A DNA stretch of 64,000 nucleotides. Origin: Negativibacillus massiliensis. Lineage in GTDB: Bacteria; Bacillota; Clostridia; Oscillospirales; Ruminococcaceae. Under the pieces are notes generated by a model. It ran no database searches and had not been told where the DNA came from. It worked only from the letters and a program-made list of their open reading frames with translations. Location of the stretch: the NCBI RefSeq assembly GCF_900148495.1, contig NZ_FTRU01000007.1, positions 372,001-436,000 on the forward strand. Direction: 5' to 3'. Numbering within the stretch: position 1 is the stretch's first letter; each line of letters starts with the position of its first letter. This document shows positions 1 to 7,097 of the stretch, in pieces. A program made the translations under genes and the position numbers.

Positions 1-1233
1 TTGAAGCTGAATCGCCGCAAGCACATCGGCTTCGAGTTTGTCCTGCCGCGTATAGTGTGGCGTACAGAGATTGCCGCGCTTGACGGATGAACTGCACTCA
101 TAGAAGGCGTACCATGCGCCGTCCTTGCGCTTGTCAACGCGCTTGCGATGGAAGTAGAGCTTTTTGCCGCAGTCTGCGCAGACGATTTTGCCTTCAAAGA
201 GATTGATCAGCGTAGCGCGGATTTCTTCCGTGCGCTCCATCTTCTCAACCCTTGTCCTTGCAGCAGCGTTCCGCATTTCTCGTACCTTCTGGAAGTCCTC
301 ACGGGAGATAATCGCCTCGTGAGTATTGGGAAAAACAATCCATTCCTCACGGTCAATGTGCTGATTCTTGACGCCCTTGTAGATGGCGTTCAGCGTCCGT
401 CCGAGAACGGTATCTCCGACGTAATGGGGATTATCCAGAATGGTAGTCAGTGAAGACTTGTTCCAAATCTTCTTTGCCGTAGCATTGCCTGTGCGGACGC
501 CGACCTGATACTTCTGAAACTCCGGATTGGGCGCGTTCATTGCATCAAGCCGGTCTGCAATCGCAGGAAGGGACAGTCCTTCAATTTTCCATTGGAAAAT
601 CTTCCGGACAATCGGTGCGGTTTCTTCATCGAAAACCATATTGCTGTGTTCTTCATCCCAGCGATAACCATACGGGAGATTGCGCTTCTTGAACTCTCCA
701 CTTTCCATCTGTGCTTTGAGCGCAGTAGAAACCTTGCGGGAGATGTCCTTCGAGTAAAGGGTGTTGATCATGTTTTGCAGAGGGATAATGAGGCTTTCGC
801 CGGAGCCGTCCGTATCAAAGTTGTCGTAGTTCTCTTTGATGGCGATAAACCGAAGCCCGATCTGCGGAAAGACCCGTTCCAGATAGGTTCCAGCCTCGAT
901 GTAGTCACGCCCGAACCGGCTGAGATCACGAACTACAAGGCACTTGATCCTGCCGGTGCGGATGTCGTTCATCAGCCGGTTGAACTCCGGTCTATCAAAA
1001 ACCGTTCCTGTTCGTCCGTTGTCCACATAGGTATCTATCAGATTCAGGTAGGGCCGCTCTGCAATGTAGGACTTGCAAATCTCAATCTGATTTGCGATGA
1101 CATCCACCTTTTCGGACTTGCCGCTGTTTTCAACGGAAAGACGGGCATAGATGGCTGTTGAGAAGACCTCGGAAGAAACAGATTCGATAACCGGCTCTTC
1201 GACTGCAATTTGCTTTCTGCTTTTTCTTGCCAT
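1..1233 (-). CDS. Large serine recombinase, 3' end outside the window
   Basis: This is a site-specific DNA recombinase of the large serine family, probably one of the enzymes that excise and integrate the element. The reading frame stays open to the first base of the window, so at least 411 residues are present and the C-terminus is missing. The start is the ATG at 1233, preceded by GGAGGGA. The N-terminal resolvase domain has the IYARLS motif with the catalytic serine near residue 33, followed by VVRDLSRFGRD. The recombinase domain and the start of the zinc beta-ribbon (CADCGKK) follow. It lies 15 bp downstream of a second, paralogous recombinase and is almost certainly co-transcribed with it. 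The family assignment is secure; which of the two enzymes is catalytically responsible for excision is not known. Confidence 0.95.
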   Translation of the reverse strand, partial: MARKSRKQIAVEEPVIESVSSEVFSTAIYARLSVENSGKSEKVDVIANQIEICKSYIAERPYLNLIDTYVDNGRTGTVFDRPEFNRLMNDIRTGRIKCLVVRDLSRFGRDYIEAGTYLERVFPQIGLRFIAIKENYDNFDTDGSGESLIIPLQNMINTLYSKDISRKVSTALKAQMESGEFKKRNLPYGYRWDEEHSNMVFDEETAPIVRKIFQWKIEGLSLPAIADRLDAMNAPNPEFQKYQVGVRTGNATAKKIWNKSSLTTILDNPHYVGDTVLGRTLNAIYKGVKNQHIDREEWIVFPNTHEAIISREDFQKVREMRNAAARTRVEKMERTEEIRATLINLFEGKIVCADCGKKLYFHRKRVDKRKDGAWYAFYECSSSVKRGNLCTPHYTRQDKLEADVLAAIQLQ

Positions 1234-1248
1234 TTGCTCATCCCTCCT

Positions 1249-2883
1249 TTATACGGCAATATCCAGTTCATCGGCATAGCCGAGAACGTATTCAATCGTC
1301 TGCTGGTATTCGTCCCTGTATTTGAAGACGATTTCGATTGCATGGTTTTCGTGAATCAGAATGCGGTCAACAAGGGACATCAGCACACGGCGGTTCAGTT
1401 CTTCGACGTTTTCATACTGCTTGAAAAGCGTTACCCAGTTCCGTTCGGTCGTGCCGGTTGTCACCGTCTGCTTCATTTCTTTTTTGACCCGCAGAAGTGC
1501 CTCCTGTTTGTCCTCAATGATTTTGGTGTAGCTGCTGCGGAACTCGAAGTATTCCGATTTATCAATGACGCCGCCGATGAAGTTCTCGTAAAGCCCCAGC
1601 TTGAGCTTTTGGTACCGTTCAATCTCTTCCTCGATTTTGGCGATCTGAGCTTCGTAATTGAAAGCCTTACGGCTCTGAGACGGAAGCCGTTCTATCATCG
1701 CAAGCGCGTGTTCCAGATTGATGACAAGCTCGATCTGGTCATGAATGGCACGGAAGACCTTCTCTTCAACCTCTTTTGCGGCGATGCTGTGCGGGCTGCA
1801 CGTCCGGGTGTGCTTATTGGTGGAGCAGACGTAGTAGATATACTTTTTCGTCTTCGACGGGACGGTCTTGCGGATCATTGGCTGCTGACAGTCTCCGCAG
1901 AACAGGAAGCCGGAAAACAGATGCGCTTCGTCCTGATCGGGCGAACAGCGCATATCCCGCTGCATCATGACCTTGACTGCCATGAAGTCCTCGTAGGACA
2001 CAAGAGCTTCATGCGCATTTTCTACCTTGACCCACTCGGATTCATCCTTGCTTTTCACAACGCGGACTTTGTAGTTGGGAGTGCCGCGCTTGCCTTGCGC
2101 CAGAACGCCGATATAAACCTCGTTGGTGAGAATACGCTGGACGGCTTTGTATGTCCATTTTGCGGTATCGCCGGTTTTGAAGACGGTATCGAACTTTACA
2201 CCGGCGGAATGCTTGTATTCCATTGGGGACAGGACGCCCATCTGGTTCAGACGCTTTGCAATGCGCCCAATGGAGAAGCCGTCCTTGTACATGGAAAAGA
2301 TCATCTGCACATATTCGCTGACCGCTTCATCCACGATGAGCTGGTTTTTGTTCTCCGGCGATTTCATGTAGCCGTAAGGGGCGAACGAACCGACGAACTC
2401 ACCGCTCTTCTGCTTGACTTCCAGACTGCTTCGGATTTTCATGGAGATGTCCTTGCAGTAAGAATCGTTAATCAAGTTTTTGAACGGGATAACAAAGGAG
2501 TCGGATTGCGGATCACCGGTCAGACTGTCATACGCATCATTGATTGCGATGAAGCGTATGCCGAGCTGCGGGAATATCTTCTCAATGTAACGTCCGCCGT
2601 CGATGTAGTTTCTTGAGAAGCGGCTGAGATCCTTGACTACAATGCAGTCAAGCGCACCCTTGCGGATTGCCTCTTCCAGCTTTTCGAACTGAGGACGATT
2701 GAAGGAAACGCCGCTGTAACCGTCATCCACAAACGGCTCACAGACAAGCTCCAAATCCTCATGTCTTGCGATATAGTCCTCGCAGATGGCTCTCTGGCTG
2801 GCGATGGAGTTGCTTTCTACTTTGTCTCCATCCTCACGGGACAGACGGCAGTAGATCGCCGTGCGGTAAACCTTGTCTGGCAT
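1249..2883 (-). CDS. Large serine recombinase
   Basis: This 544-residue protein is a complete large serine recombinase. The order is a catalytic resolvase domain (IYCRLSRED, serine near residue 15; VVKDLSRFSRN near residue 85), a recombinase domain at roughly 160-270, a zinc beta-ribbon (CGDCQQPM, then Cys residues in YVCSTNKHTRTCSPH) near 320-365, and a C-terminal coiled-coil segment. These parts and the length fit Tn4451/Tn1549-type enzymes that move ICEs by serine chemistry. The gene is first in a two-gene recombinase operon, with a consensus-like promoter about 150 bp upstream. The two recombinases are clearly related but not identical, which suggests an old duplication. Confidence 0.96.
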   Translation of the reverse strand: MPDKVYRTAIYCRLSREDGDKVESNSIASQRAICEDYIARHEDLELVCEPFVDDGYSGVSFNRPQFEKLEEAIRKGALDCIVVKDLSRFSRNYIDGGRYIEKIFPQLGIRFIAINDAYDSLTGDPQSDSFVIPFKNLINDSYCKDISMKIRSSLEVKQKSGEFVGSFAPYGYMKSPENKNQLIVDEAVSEYVQMIFSMYKDGFSIGRIAKRLNQMGVLSPMEYKHSAGVKFDTVFKTGDTAKWTYKAVQRILTNEVYIGVLAQGKRGTPNYKVRVVKSKDESEWVKVENAHEALVSYEDFMAVKVMMQRDMRCSPDQDEAHLFSGFLFCGDCQQPMIRKTVPSKTKKYIYYVCSTNKHTRTCSPHSIAAKEVEEKVFRAIHDQIELVINLEHALAMIERLPSQSRKAFNYEAQIAKIEEEIERYQKLKLGLYENFIGGVIDKSEYFEFRSSYTKIIEDKQEALLRVKKEMKQTVTTGTTERNWVTLFKQYENVEELNRRVLMSLVDRILIHENHAIEIVFKYRDEYQQTIEYVLGYADELDIAV

Positions 2884-3033
2884 AAAAATAACCTCCGTTT
2901 TTCTGTTTGGTGTGGTACATCAAATCAGAAAGACGAAGGCTTGCTTCAACTCTTATGAAGAGGAACACGAAAACGCCACATGACCATCAAGGCAAGCGGC
3001 TTAATCCGTATTCTTCTTTTTTTGACCGATTAA

Positions 3034-3062
3034 ATTATACCACAGGCTCAATCGCTTGTCCA
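3034..3062 (-). promoter_or_regulatory. Sigma-70-type promoter for the recombinase operon
   Basis: On the minus strand TGGACA and TATAAT are separated by exactly 17 bp. Transcription would start near 3027 and give a leader of about 140 nt before the recombinase ATG at 2883. This is read from the sequence only; activity is inferred. Confidence 0.6.
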
Positions 3063-3097
3063 TAGAACCGGGCGAAAAGATTCAGACTGTTCATAAA

Positions 3098-3340
3098 TCA
3101 AAGACCTCTCAGATAGTGTTCCAGACAATCTTCCATTGTCGTATCCGTCTCGGTGAAGCTGATCTTCACCACAGTTTTTCCGTCCAGATAACAATAGGGA
3201 TTTCTGATCTGCTTAATGAACTCCCTCAGCCTGTCCTCTCGCGGTGCCGCAGGATCAAGCCGGATGCTGCTTCTCTGAACGAGTGTGCTTCGGTCAACCG
3301 TTTTCGGGCTGACATTTTTCATTGTTTCAATGCCCATCAT
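3098..3340 (-). CDS. Small conserved ICE protein of unknown function
   Basis: The gene encodes 80 residues, starting at the ATG at 3340 after AGGAGG with a 10-base spacing. It is charged and soluble, with no signal peptide or membrane segment. Short proteins of similar sequence occur next to serine recombinases in clostridial ICEs, and some may be filed under DUF6870, but I am recalling that and cannot check it. The position just upstream of the recombinase promoter suggests a role in regulating or assisting recombination, for example as an excision-directionality factor. No DNA-binding motif is evident, so this is only a positional guess. Confidence 0.7.
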   Translation of the reverse strand: MMGIETMKNVSPKTVDRSTLVQRSSIRLDPAAPREDRLREFIKQIRNPYCYLDGKTVVKISFTETDTTMEDCLEHYLRGL

Positions 3341-3387
3341 ATTCTAAGCACCTCCTGTTTCGTGAAAATATTCAGGACAAAAGGATA

Positions 3388-3418
3388 TGGCAGAGCATCT
3401 TGTGAAGATACCCTGCCA
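3388..3418 (-). terminator. Hairpin upstream of the small recombinase-linked gene
   Basis: TGGCAG and CTGCCA enclose a second matched pair, ATCTT/AAGAT, around a GTG loop. On the minus strand the stem is followed by a short T-rich stretch (CCTTTTG). It could be a weak terminator or attenuator for transcription arriving from the sigma-factor side, placed 48 bp before the 80-residue gene. Confidence 0.45.
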
Positions 3419-3804
3419 CATAGTTTTCATCCTGAAACTATATAGTAAGTTTCTTTTGGGTTTGTTTCATTGTCCGGCATATTTGCAGCACGCGCCCCTG
3501 CCAGAAGAACTTTGCAGTTCCGGGAATGCTGCGGACTACCAATGGTCAATCGGTATCATGGGACTCTCACCCCTCCGAGGATCGCTCCGAGCCGCCCATT
3601 CAAAGAAAAGACGGAAGTATCATTATACCCGGCATCTGCATCGTCGCAAGCAGCCGCACCACACGACTGTTATAGCTCTCCGGAGGTCGCTCACTCCCTT
3701 TCGGGAGGTCTTGGCGTCGGAAGCTGTGTTGCTTCGCAGAAGCGGAAAGATCCGCAGCACTGAACTATTCAGTTTTCAAGGAGCAGTGAAGTGGTCTGAT
3801 TGAC
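3419..3804 (-). other. Structured non-coding stretch between sigma factor and recombinase module
   Basis: No convincing protein is encoded here on either strand. The minus strand holds several short hairpins, including GCGGA/TCCGC near 3743-3757 and CTCCC-GAAA-GGGAG near 3699-3712. It also has a CTTGAAAACTGAATA motif near 3771-3785 that resembles a sequence common in rRNA spacers of Gram-positive bacteria, and a direct repeat of CTCGGAG near 3570-3588. The stretch could be a long 5' leader or a small RNA. Its function is unknown. Confidence 0.4.
3622..3649 (-). promoter_or_regulatory. Possible promoter inside the non-coding stretch
   Basis: TTGCGA and TATAAT lie 16 bp apart on the minus strand. 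The transcript would run toward the 80-residue gene through the last half of the structured region. The -10 box is perfect and the -35 box is moderate. Confidence 0.4.
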
Positions 3805-3850
3805 CCTTTCACTTTACAACGGACATCTTTTTGCCGTTTGTTGAGTACCG
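3805..3850 (-). promoter_or_regulatory. Bipartite element motif, copy 1
   Basis: On the minus strand this reads CGGTACTCAACAAACG, ten variable bases, then GTCCGTTGTAAAGTGAA. Both blocks recur exactly at 16286-16330 in front of oriT and mobC. Here the motif begins one base after the sigma-factor stop codon and points toward the recombinase genes. The two conserved blocks with a fixed spacer look like a promoter for a dedicated sigma factor or a binding site for an element regulator. Confidence 0.6.
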
Positions 3851-3851
3851 C

Positions 3852-4334
3852 TCAAAAAATTCTTTGAAATTTTTTCTGCACCGCTGCTTTGAGGTCAAAT
3901 GCAGCTCTGATGCCGATGCCTTTCCTTCGGGCAAACTCTCGAAGAGTCAGTCCTTCACGGGTCATCGCAAGATACAATTCGCGCTGCTTCTCGGTCAGAA
4001 TGGAAAGAAGCTCCTTCTCTTTGAGGGCGGTAATCAGTTCCTCCATGCAGTCGCGGGAGTCTGCCAGCCATGCAGCGGACTTCACATCGTCCTCCGGCAT
4101 AGCGTCAAGGGACAGCACGGTATCAGAAATTTTCTCTGCGCCGTCCTCATCCTCAGAGGTGTTGTCAGAGCCATACGAGCGTCTGATCCGCTTTTCCTCT
4201 GCGCGAAGGATTCTCATAACCTTGCGGTCAACCTCGGAAACTTCGCCGGTTCGTTTCACGCGCACCATGCACTTGCCGTCCTCCGTAGTCCAGAGGTCGT
4301 AATCGAACGCGATAGGGGTCTTAGGGATTTTCAT
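3852..4334 (-). CDS. Sigma-70-like RNA polymerase sigma factor of the ICE
   Basis: The 160-residue protein has a C-terminal sigma region 4-type helix-turn-helix (LTEKQRELYLAMTREGLTLREFARRKG, split here as two helices near residues 113-140) and a short basic N-terminal part that would correspond to a reduced region 2. Factors of this kind are typical of Tn916/Tn1549-like elements, where they are thought to steer transcription of transfer functions. The gene is last in a leftward series that starts at the switch promoter near 5984. It is followed at once by the bipartite motif, which makes that motif a natural candidate target. The family call rests on the HTH and the context; the cognate promoter is inferred. 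Confidence 0.8.
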   Translation of the reverse strand: MKIPKTPIAFDYDLWTTEDGKCMVRVKRTGEVSEVDRKVMRILRAEEKRIRRSYGSDNTSEDEDGAEKISDTVLSLDAMPEDDVKSAAWLADSRDCMEELITALKEKELLSILTEKQRELYLAMTREGLTLREFARRKGIGIRAAFDLKAAVQKKFQRIF

Positions 4335-4378
4335 TGTTCATCCTTTCCGCTGCGCGGGAGCAGCGGGAAGGGTGAAGA

Positions 4379-4456
4379 CAGAAAAAGAGCCGCATGACGG
4401 TGAGGTTTGAATCCCATGCCGATAAAACAGAGCAATTAAACTCTGTCTCATGCGGC
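4379..4456 (-). terminator. Branched hairpin with T-run before the sigma gene
   Basis: GCCGCATGA at 4389-4397 pairs with TCATGCGGC at 4448-4456, with an inner hairpin CAGAG/CTCTG at 4428-4445. On the minus strand the stem is followed by CTCTTTTTCT. It lies between the zinc-ribbon gene and the sigma gene. It may be an attenuator that limits read-through into the sigma factor. Confidence 0.5.
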
Positions 4457-4542
4457 ATTAGGATGACTTCACCTATCAGGCGGCTCCACAGCTCAGCTAT
4501 GACATATATTTTATTTTAGAACAGAGGCTTGTCCTCCGGTTT

Positions 4543-4785
4543 TTACTTGGTACGCGGTCGCAGTCTTCTCATATTCAGCACATCAAAGACTGTGATCCGC
4601 CCGCATTTCTTGCACTTGGATTCTACATGACCTCTCGTGTCCTCGTAGACAGCAATGGCATTATGCTGACAATAGGGACATTTCAGGTATCGGGGCTTTT
4701 GCTGGGAAATGGCAACTCTTGCCCTGCGGATTTTTTCGATCAGCTCCGGCGTCGGTTCCTGAACCCGAATGGATGCTCTCTTCAT
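4543..4785 (-). CDS. Small zinc-ribbon protein
   Basis: The gene encodes 80 residues. The start is the ATG at 4785, after GGAGG with 7-base spacing; it overlaps the stop of the preceding gene as TAATG, so the two are probably translationally coupled. The middle holds two CxxC pairs (CPYC and CKKC about 22 residues apart), which would form a zinc ribbon, and a basic C-terminus (RRLRPRTK). Proteins of this type often bind nucleic acid or RNA polymerase. The location just before the sigma factor gene fits a regulatory role, but the exact family is not recognised. Confidence 0.75.
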   Translation of the reverse strand: MKRASIRVQEPTPELIEKIRRARVAISQQKPRYLKCPYCQHNAIAVYEDTRGHVESKCKKCGRITVFDVLNMRRLRPRTK

Positions 4786-5513
4786 TACCACACCTCCAAT
4801 GGGTCAACATACTCACTGAATGGACGATCTACCATGTAGCCGAGCTGACGAAGGCGGATAGACGCCGTTGTCTTGGAGACACCGAACAACCGGCAGAAAA
4901 GGCGCAGCGTTAAGTGATCACCATACGAATACCTCCCCTCGTAATTGATCAGCGGCGTTTCTGCAAACCGACGCATTGCCAGGTCAACCTCTTTTTGAGG
5001 AAGCAGGATCGCCGCGCCCAAGACATTTGCTTGCCACTCGTTCCAGTCCTCGCGGGTTTTCAGCTCTCGCGGCGTATAGGCTGTCCGTGCGGAATATTTC
5101 ATTTCGCAGGAAGCCTTTACCTCTTCCGATTCCAGTTGGAAGAGAATCTGATGGGCGCACTCGTGGGCAAGGGTAAATCTGCGCTTGGCGCAGAGCCGCT
5201 GCACGTTGCCGGATCGAATGAAGCTCTCGTCCAAGATGACCTGATTACGCTTCAAAGCCAGTGTGCGCGTAATACCAAGTTCCGTGATCTTGTACTCAGT
5301 GTCGGCATAGGCAGTGACACCGCAGATGCTTCCATCCGGCGAGAGACGGGCGAATGATACGCGAAGACCGAGATAATTCTTTGCAAACTGATCAATGGGT
5401 GTTGGCAAAGCTGATCGGTCGGGCTTGTCCGCCTCATCCCCGAAAAAGAACCGATTGAAGTCCTTTGTTGTTGAGGCTGCAATTTCTTCAAGTTGGCGCT
5501 GGGATAAAATCAT
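4785..5513 (-). CDS. ImmA/IrrE-type (M78) metallopeptidase
   Basis: The 242-residue protein carries HECAH near residues 117-121, the zinc-binding HExxH site of ImmA/IrrE-family peptidases. Such enzymes cleave or relieve repressors of mobile elements, as ImmA does for ImmR in ICEBs1. I start at the ATG at 5513 because it follows AAAGGAGGA with good spacing; an upstream extension reads through the neighbouring gene. It overlaps the 86-residue gene upstream by ATGA and the zinc-ribbon gene downstream. The C-terminal segment (LTLRLFCRLFGVSKTTASIRLRQLG) looks like a helix-turn-helix. The peptidase call is good; the substrate is unknown. Confidence 0.85.
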   Translation of the reverse strand: MILSQRQLEEIAASTTKDFNRFFFGDEADKPDRSALPTPIDQFAKNYLGLRVSFARLSPDGSICGVTAYADTEYKITELGITRTLALKRNQVILDESFIRSGNVQRLCAKRRFTLAHECAHQILFQLESEEVKASCEMKYSARTAYTPRELKTREDWNEWQANVLGAAILLPQKEVDLAMRRFAETPLINYEGRYSYGDHLTLRLFCRLFGVSKTTASIRLRQLGYMVDRPFSEYVDPLEVW

Positions 5514-5770
5514 GAGCAGTTGTCCTCCTTTGCTTCGACAAACCACTTGTCTCCTTCGTGAAAAAGAAATGACTCCTTTCCGCGAATCTGAACTGTGTAA
5601 CGGATGCCTCCGCCCCCAACCTTCTTGGATGTGGCGCGGCATTTGTAAAGAATCTGGTCGATTTGAAAGATTACACCGTTGTCCCACCAGATAAGGCGAG
5701 GGAGGATTGCCCCCTCCTTGTCCACATCCAGCGTAACCGAGACGTATGCTTTTCTGTACTGTGTAGCCAT
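5510..5770 (-). CDS. Hypothetical 86-residue protein, first gene of the leftward regulatory operon
   Basis: I place the start at the ATG at 5770 (MATQYRKAY). The longer reading frame reaches back into the operator region and is not supported. The protein is soluble and rich in beta-type residues (VSVTLDVDKEG, RYTVQIRGKESFLF) with a glycine run KKVGGGGIRYT. No family is recognised. It overlaps the ImmA-like gene by four bases (ATGA) and is the first gene after the leftward promoter at 5956-5984. The context suggests an accessory to the repressor/peptidase control of the element. Confidence 0.7.
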   Translation of the reverse strand: MATQYRKAYVSVTLDVDKEGAILPRLIWWDNGVIFQIDQILYKCRATSKKVGGGGIRYTVQIRGKESFLFHEGDKWFVEAKEDNCS

Positions 5771-5884
5771 TTCTGTTTTTCTCACTCCTGTTCCCTCATA
5801 CCGGTGTATGCCGGTACGGATGATCTTCGGCAGCATAAATGCCTGTCCATTTGAACTGCTCAAAAGATGTAACTTTTTCGTGTA

Positions 5885-5948
5885 CAACTACTCATGCCCC
5901 TTGACAGGATGAGCAATTCAGGATATACTATGAGTAGTTGGATTGCTC
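5885..5948. promoter_or_regulatory. Operator region with two interlocked inverted repeats
   Basis: CAACTACTCAT at 5885-5895 is perfectly repeated in inverse as ATGAGTAGTTG at 5930-5940. GAGCAAT at 5911-5917 is matched by ATTGCTC at 5942-5948. Both lie across the rightward promoter, and their right arms reach the start region of the leftward promoter. The likely ligand is the Xre repressor encoded at 6040. Confidence 0.65.
5901..5929 (+). promoter_or_regulatory. Rightward promoter for the Xre repressor gene
   Basis: TTGACA and TATACT are separated by 17 bp. The transcript would start near 5936, about 100 bp before the repressor ATG. The -10 box abuts an operator arm, so autoregulation is likely. 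Confidence 0.7.
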
Positions 5949-5955
5949 AGTCATT

Positions 5956-5984
5956 ATTATACGCACTTCAAGTGCCTTTGTCAA
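5956..5984 (-). promoter_or_regulatory. Leftward consensus promoter for the ImmA/sigma operon
   Basis: TTGACA and TATAAT are separated by 17 bp on the minus strand, a perfect consensus. Transcription would start near 5949 and run through the operator arms and the opposing promoter toward the 86-residue gene. Confidence 0.72.
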
Positions 5985-6039
5985 TAGACTTGCGCAATTT
6001 GATGTCGCAAACTTTTTGTGAACAGGAGTGATTACCAAA

Positions 6040-6468
6040 ATGACGTTTGGAGAGAAATTCAAGGCTGAACGGGAGAAGCGGAAGCTGACCCAGCAGGAAG
6101 TAGCCGATGCACTAGGGATCAACAGGCGTATGATTACCCGGTACGAGAACGGCATTTCCTTTCCCCGTACCAAGGACGCTTACAGAAAAATCGCGGAATA
6201 CTTCAAGGTGGATGTGAACTATCTGCTGACCGAGGACGAAGAGTTTGTGGTTCAGGCATCCGAGCAGTACGGCTCCCGTGGCATGAAACAGGCAAAGGAC
6301 CTGATTGAAGGGATGTCCGGTTTGTTTGCGGGCGGTACGCTGTCCGAGCAGGACAAGGATGCGGTGATGAAGGCGTTGCAGGATATATATTGGGAATCCA
6401 AAGCCCGGAATGTTGAGAAATACACGCCGAAGAAATACAAGAAGACCGGTACGGACGCAGAGGAATAA
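6040..6468 (+). CDS. Xre-family repressor (ImmR-like)
   Basis: The 142-residue protein has an N-terminal Cro/CI helix-turn-helix (LTQQEVADALGINRRMITRYE, residues about 17-37) and a C-terminal half that probably mediates oligomerisation. I choose the ATG at 6040 because AGGAG sits 11 bases upstream; a GTG at 6028 overlaps that site. It would bind the inverted repeats in the adjacent switch region and hold the element quiet. An ImmA-type peptidase gene follows within 70 bp, the ImmR/ImmA arrangement known from ICEBs1. Family call is strong, operator assignment is inferred. Confidence 0.9.
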   Translation: MTFGEKFKAEREKRKLTQQEVADALGINRRMITRYENGISFPRTKDAYRKIAEYFKVDVNYLLTEDEEFVVQASEQYGSRGMKQAKDLIEGMSGLFAGGTLSEQDKDAVMKALQDIYWESKARNVEKYTPKKYKKTGTDAEE

Positions 6469-6536
6469 CTGTCTACGTCTCGGTTTCTTGACGGATTTAC
6501 TTTGACTGTTTTCAACATGAAAGGGGTGAAGGTCCC

Positions 6537-7073
6537 GTGATAATTCGCTCCGAGGAAATATACAAAAAGGCGAACAGCATTGTCAAAAGCTGTGGAACAA
6601 GAGATACCTTGAAGATTGCCCGTGAGCTGGGCATTCATCTCCATTTTCTTGACAATCTGAACGATCTGCTCGGAATGTACACCTACCGCCATAAAGAGCG
6701 GCATATTCTTCTGAACTCCAACATGGAGTATCTGATCATGCAAATGGTTTGCGGTCACGAGATCGGGCATGATACCTTTCACCGTGATCTTGCCAAAGGA
6801 AACGAACCGCTCCCGGAGTTCGTGCTGTTCGATATGCGCACAAAACACGAATATGAGGCGAATGCGTTTGCCTCACACCTGATCATTGACGATGATGAGC
6901 TGATTGACCTGATGAAGCAGGACTACGATGTGGTGCAGCTCTCGGCTGCAATGGGAACAAACATCAACCTGATGCTGATCAAGCTCAACGAACTGAACCG
7001 CATGGGCTGGCAGCTCAACTTGCCTTATGTACCGCACTCTGACTTCCTGAAAAATGTCAGACCGGAGGGCTGA
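6537..7073 (+). CDS. ImmA/IrrE-family metallopeptidase
   Basis: The 178-residue protein has the zinc motif HEIGH near residues 74-78 and the downstream acidic EYEANAFASHLI segment typical of ImmA (M78) enzymes. It probably cleaves the Xre repressor encoded just upstream, inducing the element. The start is a GTG at 6537 preceded by GGGGTGAAGG. This is the second ImmA-type peptidase in the window, the other being in the leftward operon, so the two halves of the switch each have one. Confidence 0.88.
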   Translation: MIIRSEEIYKKANSIVKSCGTRDTLKIARELGIHLHFLDNLNDLLGMYTYRHKERHILLNSNMEYLIMQMVCGHEIGHDTFHRDLAKGNEPLPEFVLFDMRTKHEYEANAFASHLIIDDDELIDLMKQDYDVVQLSAAMGTNINLMLIKLNELNRMGWQLNLPYVPHSDFLKNVRPEG

Positions 7074-7097
7074 ATGAGGATGAAGGATAGCAATTAG

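Noticed and set aside
4404-4415. GGTTTGAATCCC, resembling a tRNA T-loop, inside a 7-bp stem
   Set aside because: The motif is near the 5' side of the stem and no anticodon arm or correct length is present; it fits a hairpin attenuator better.
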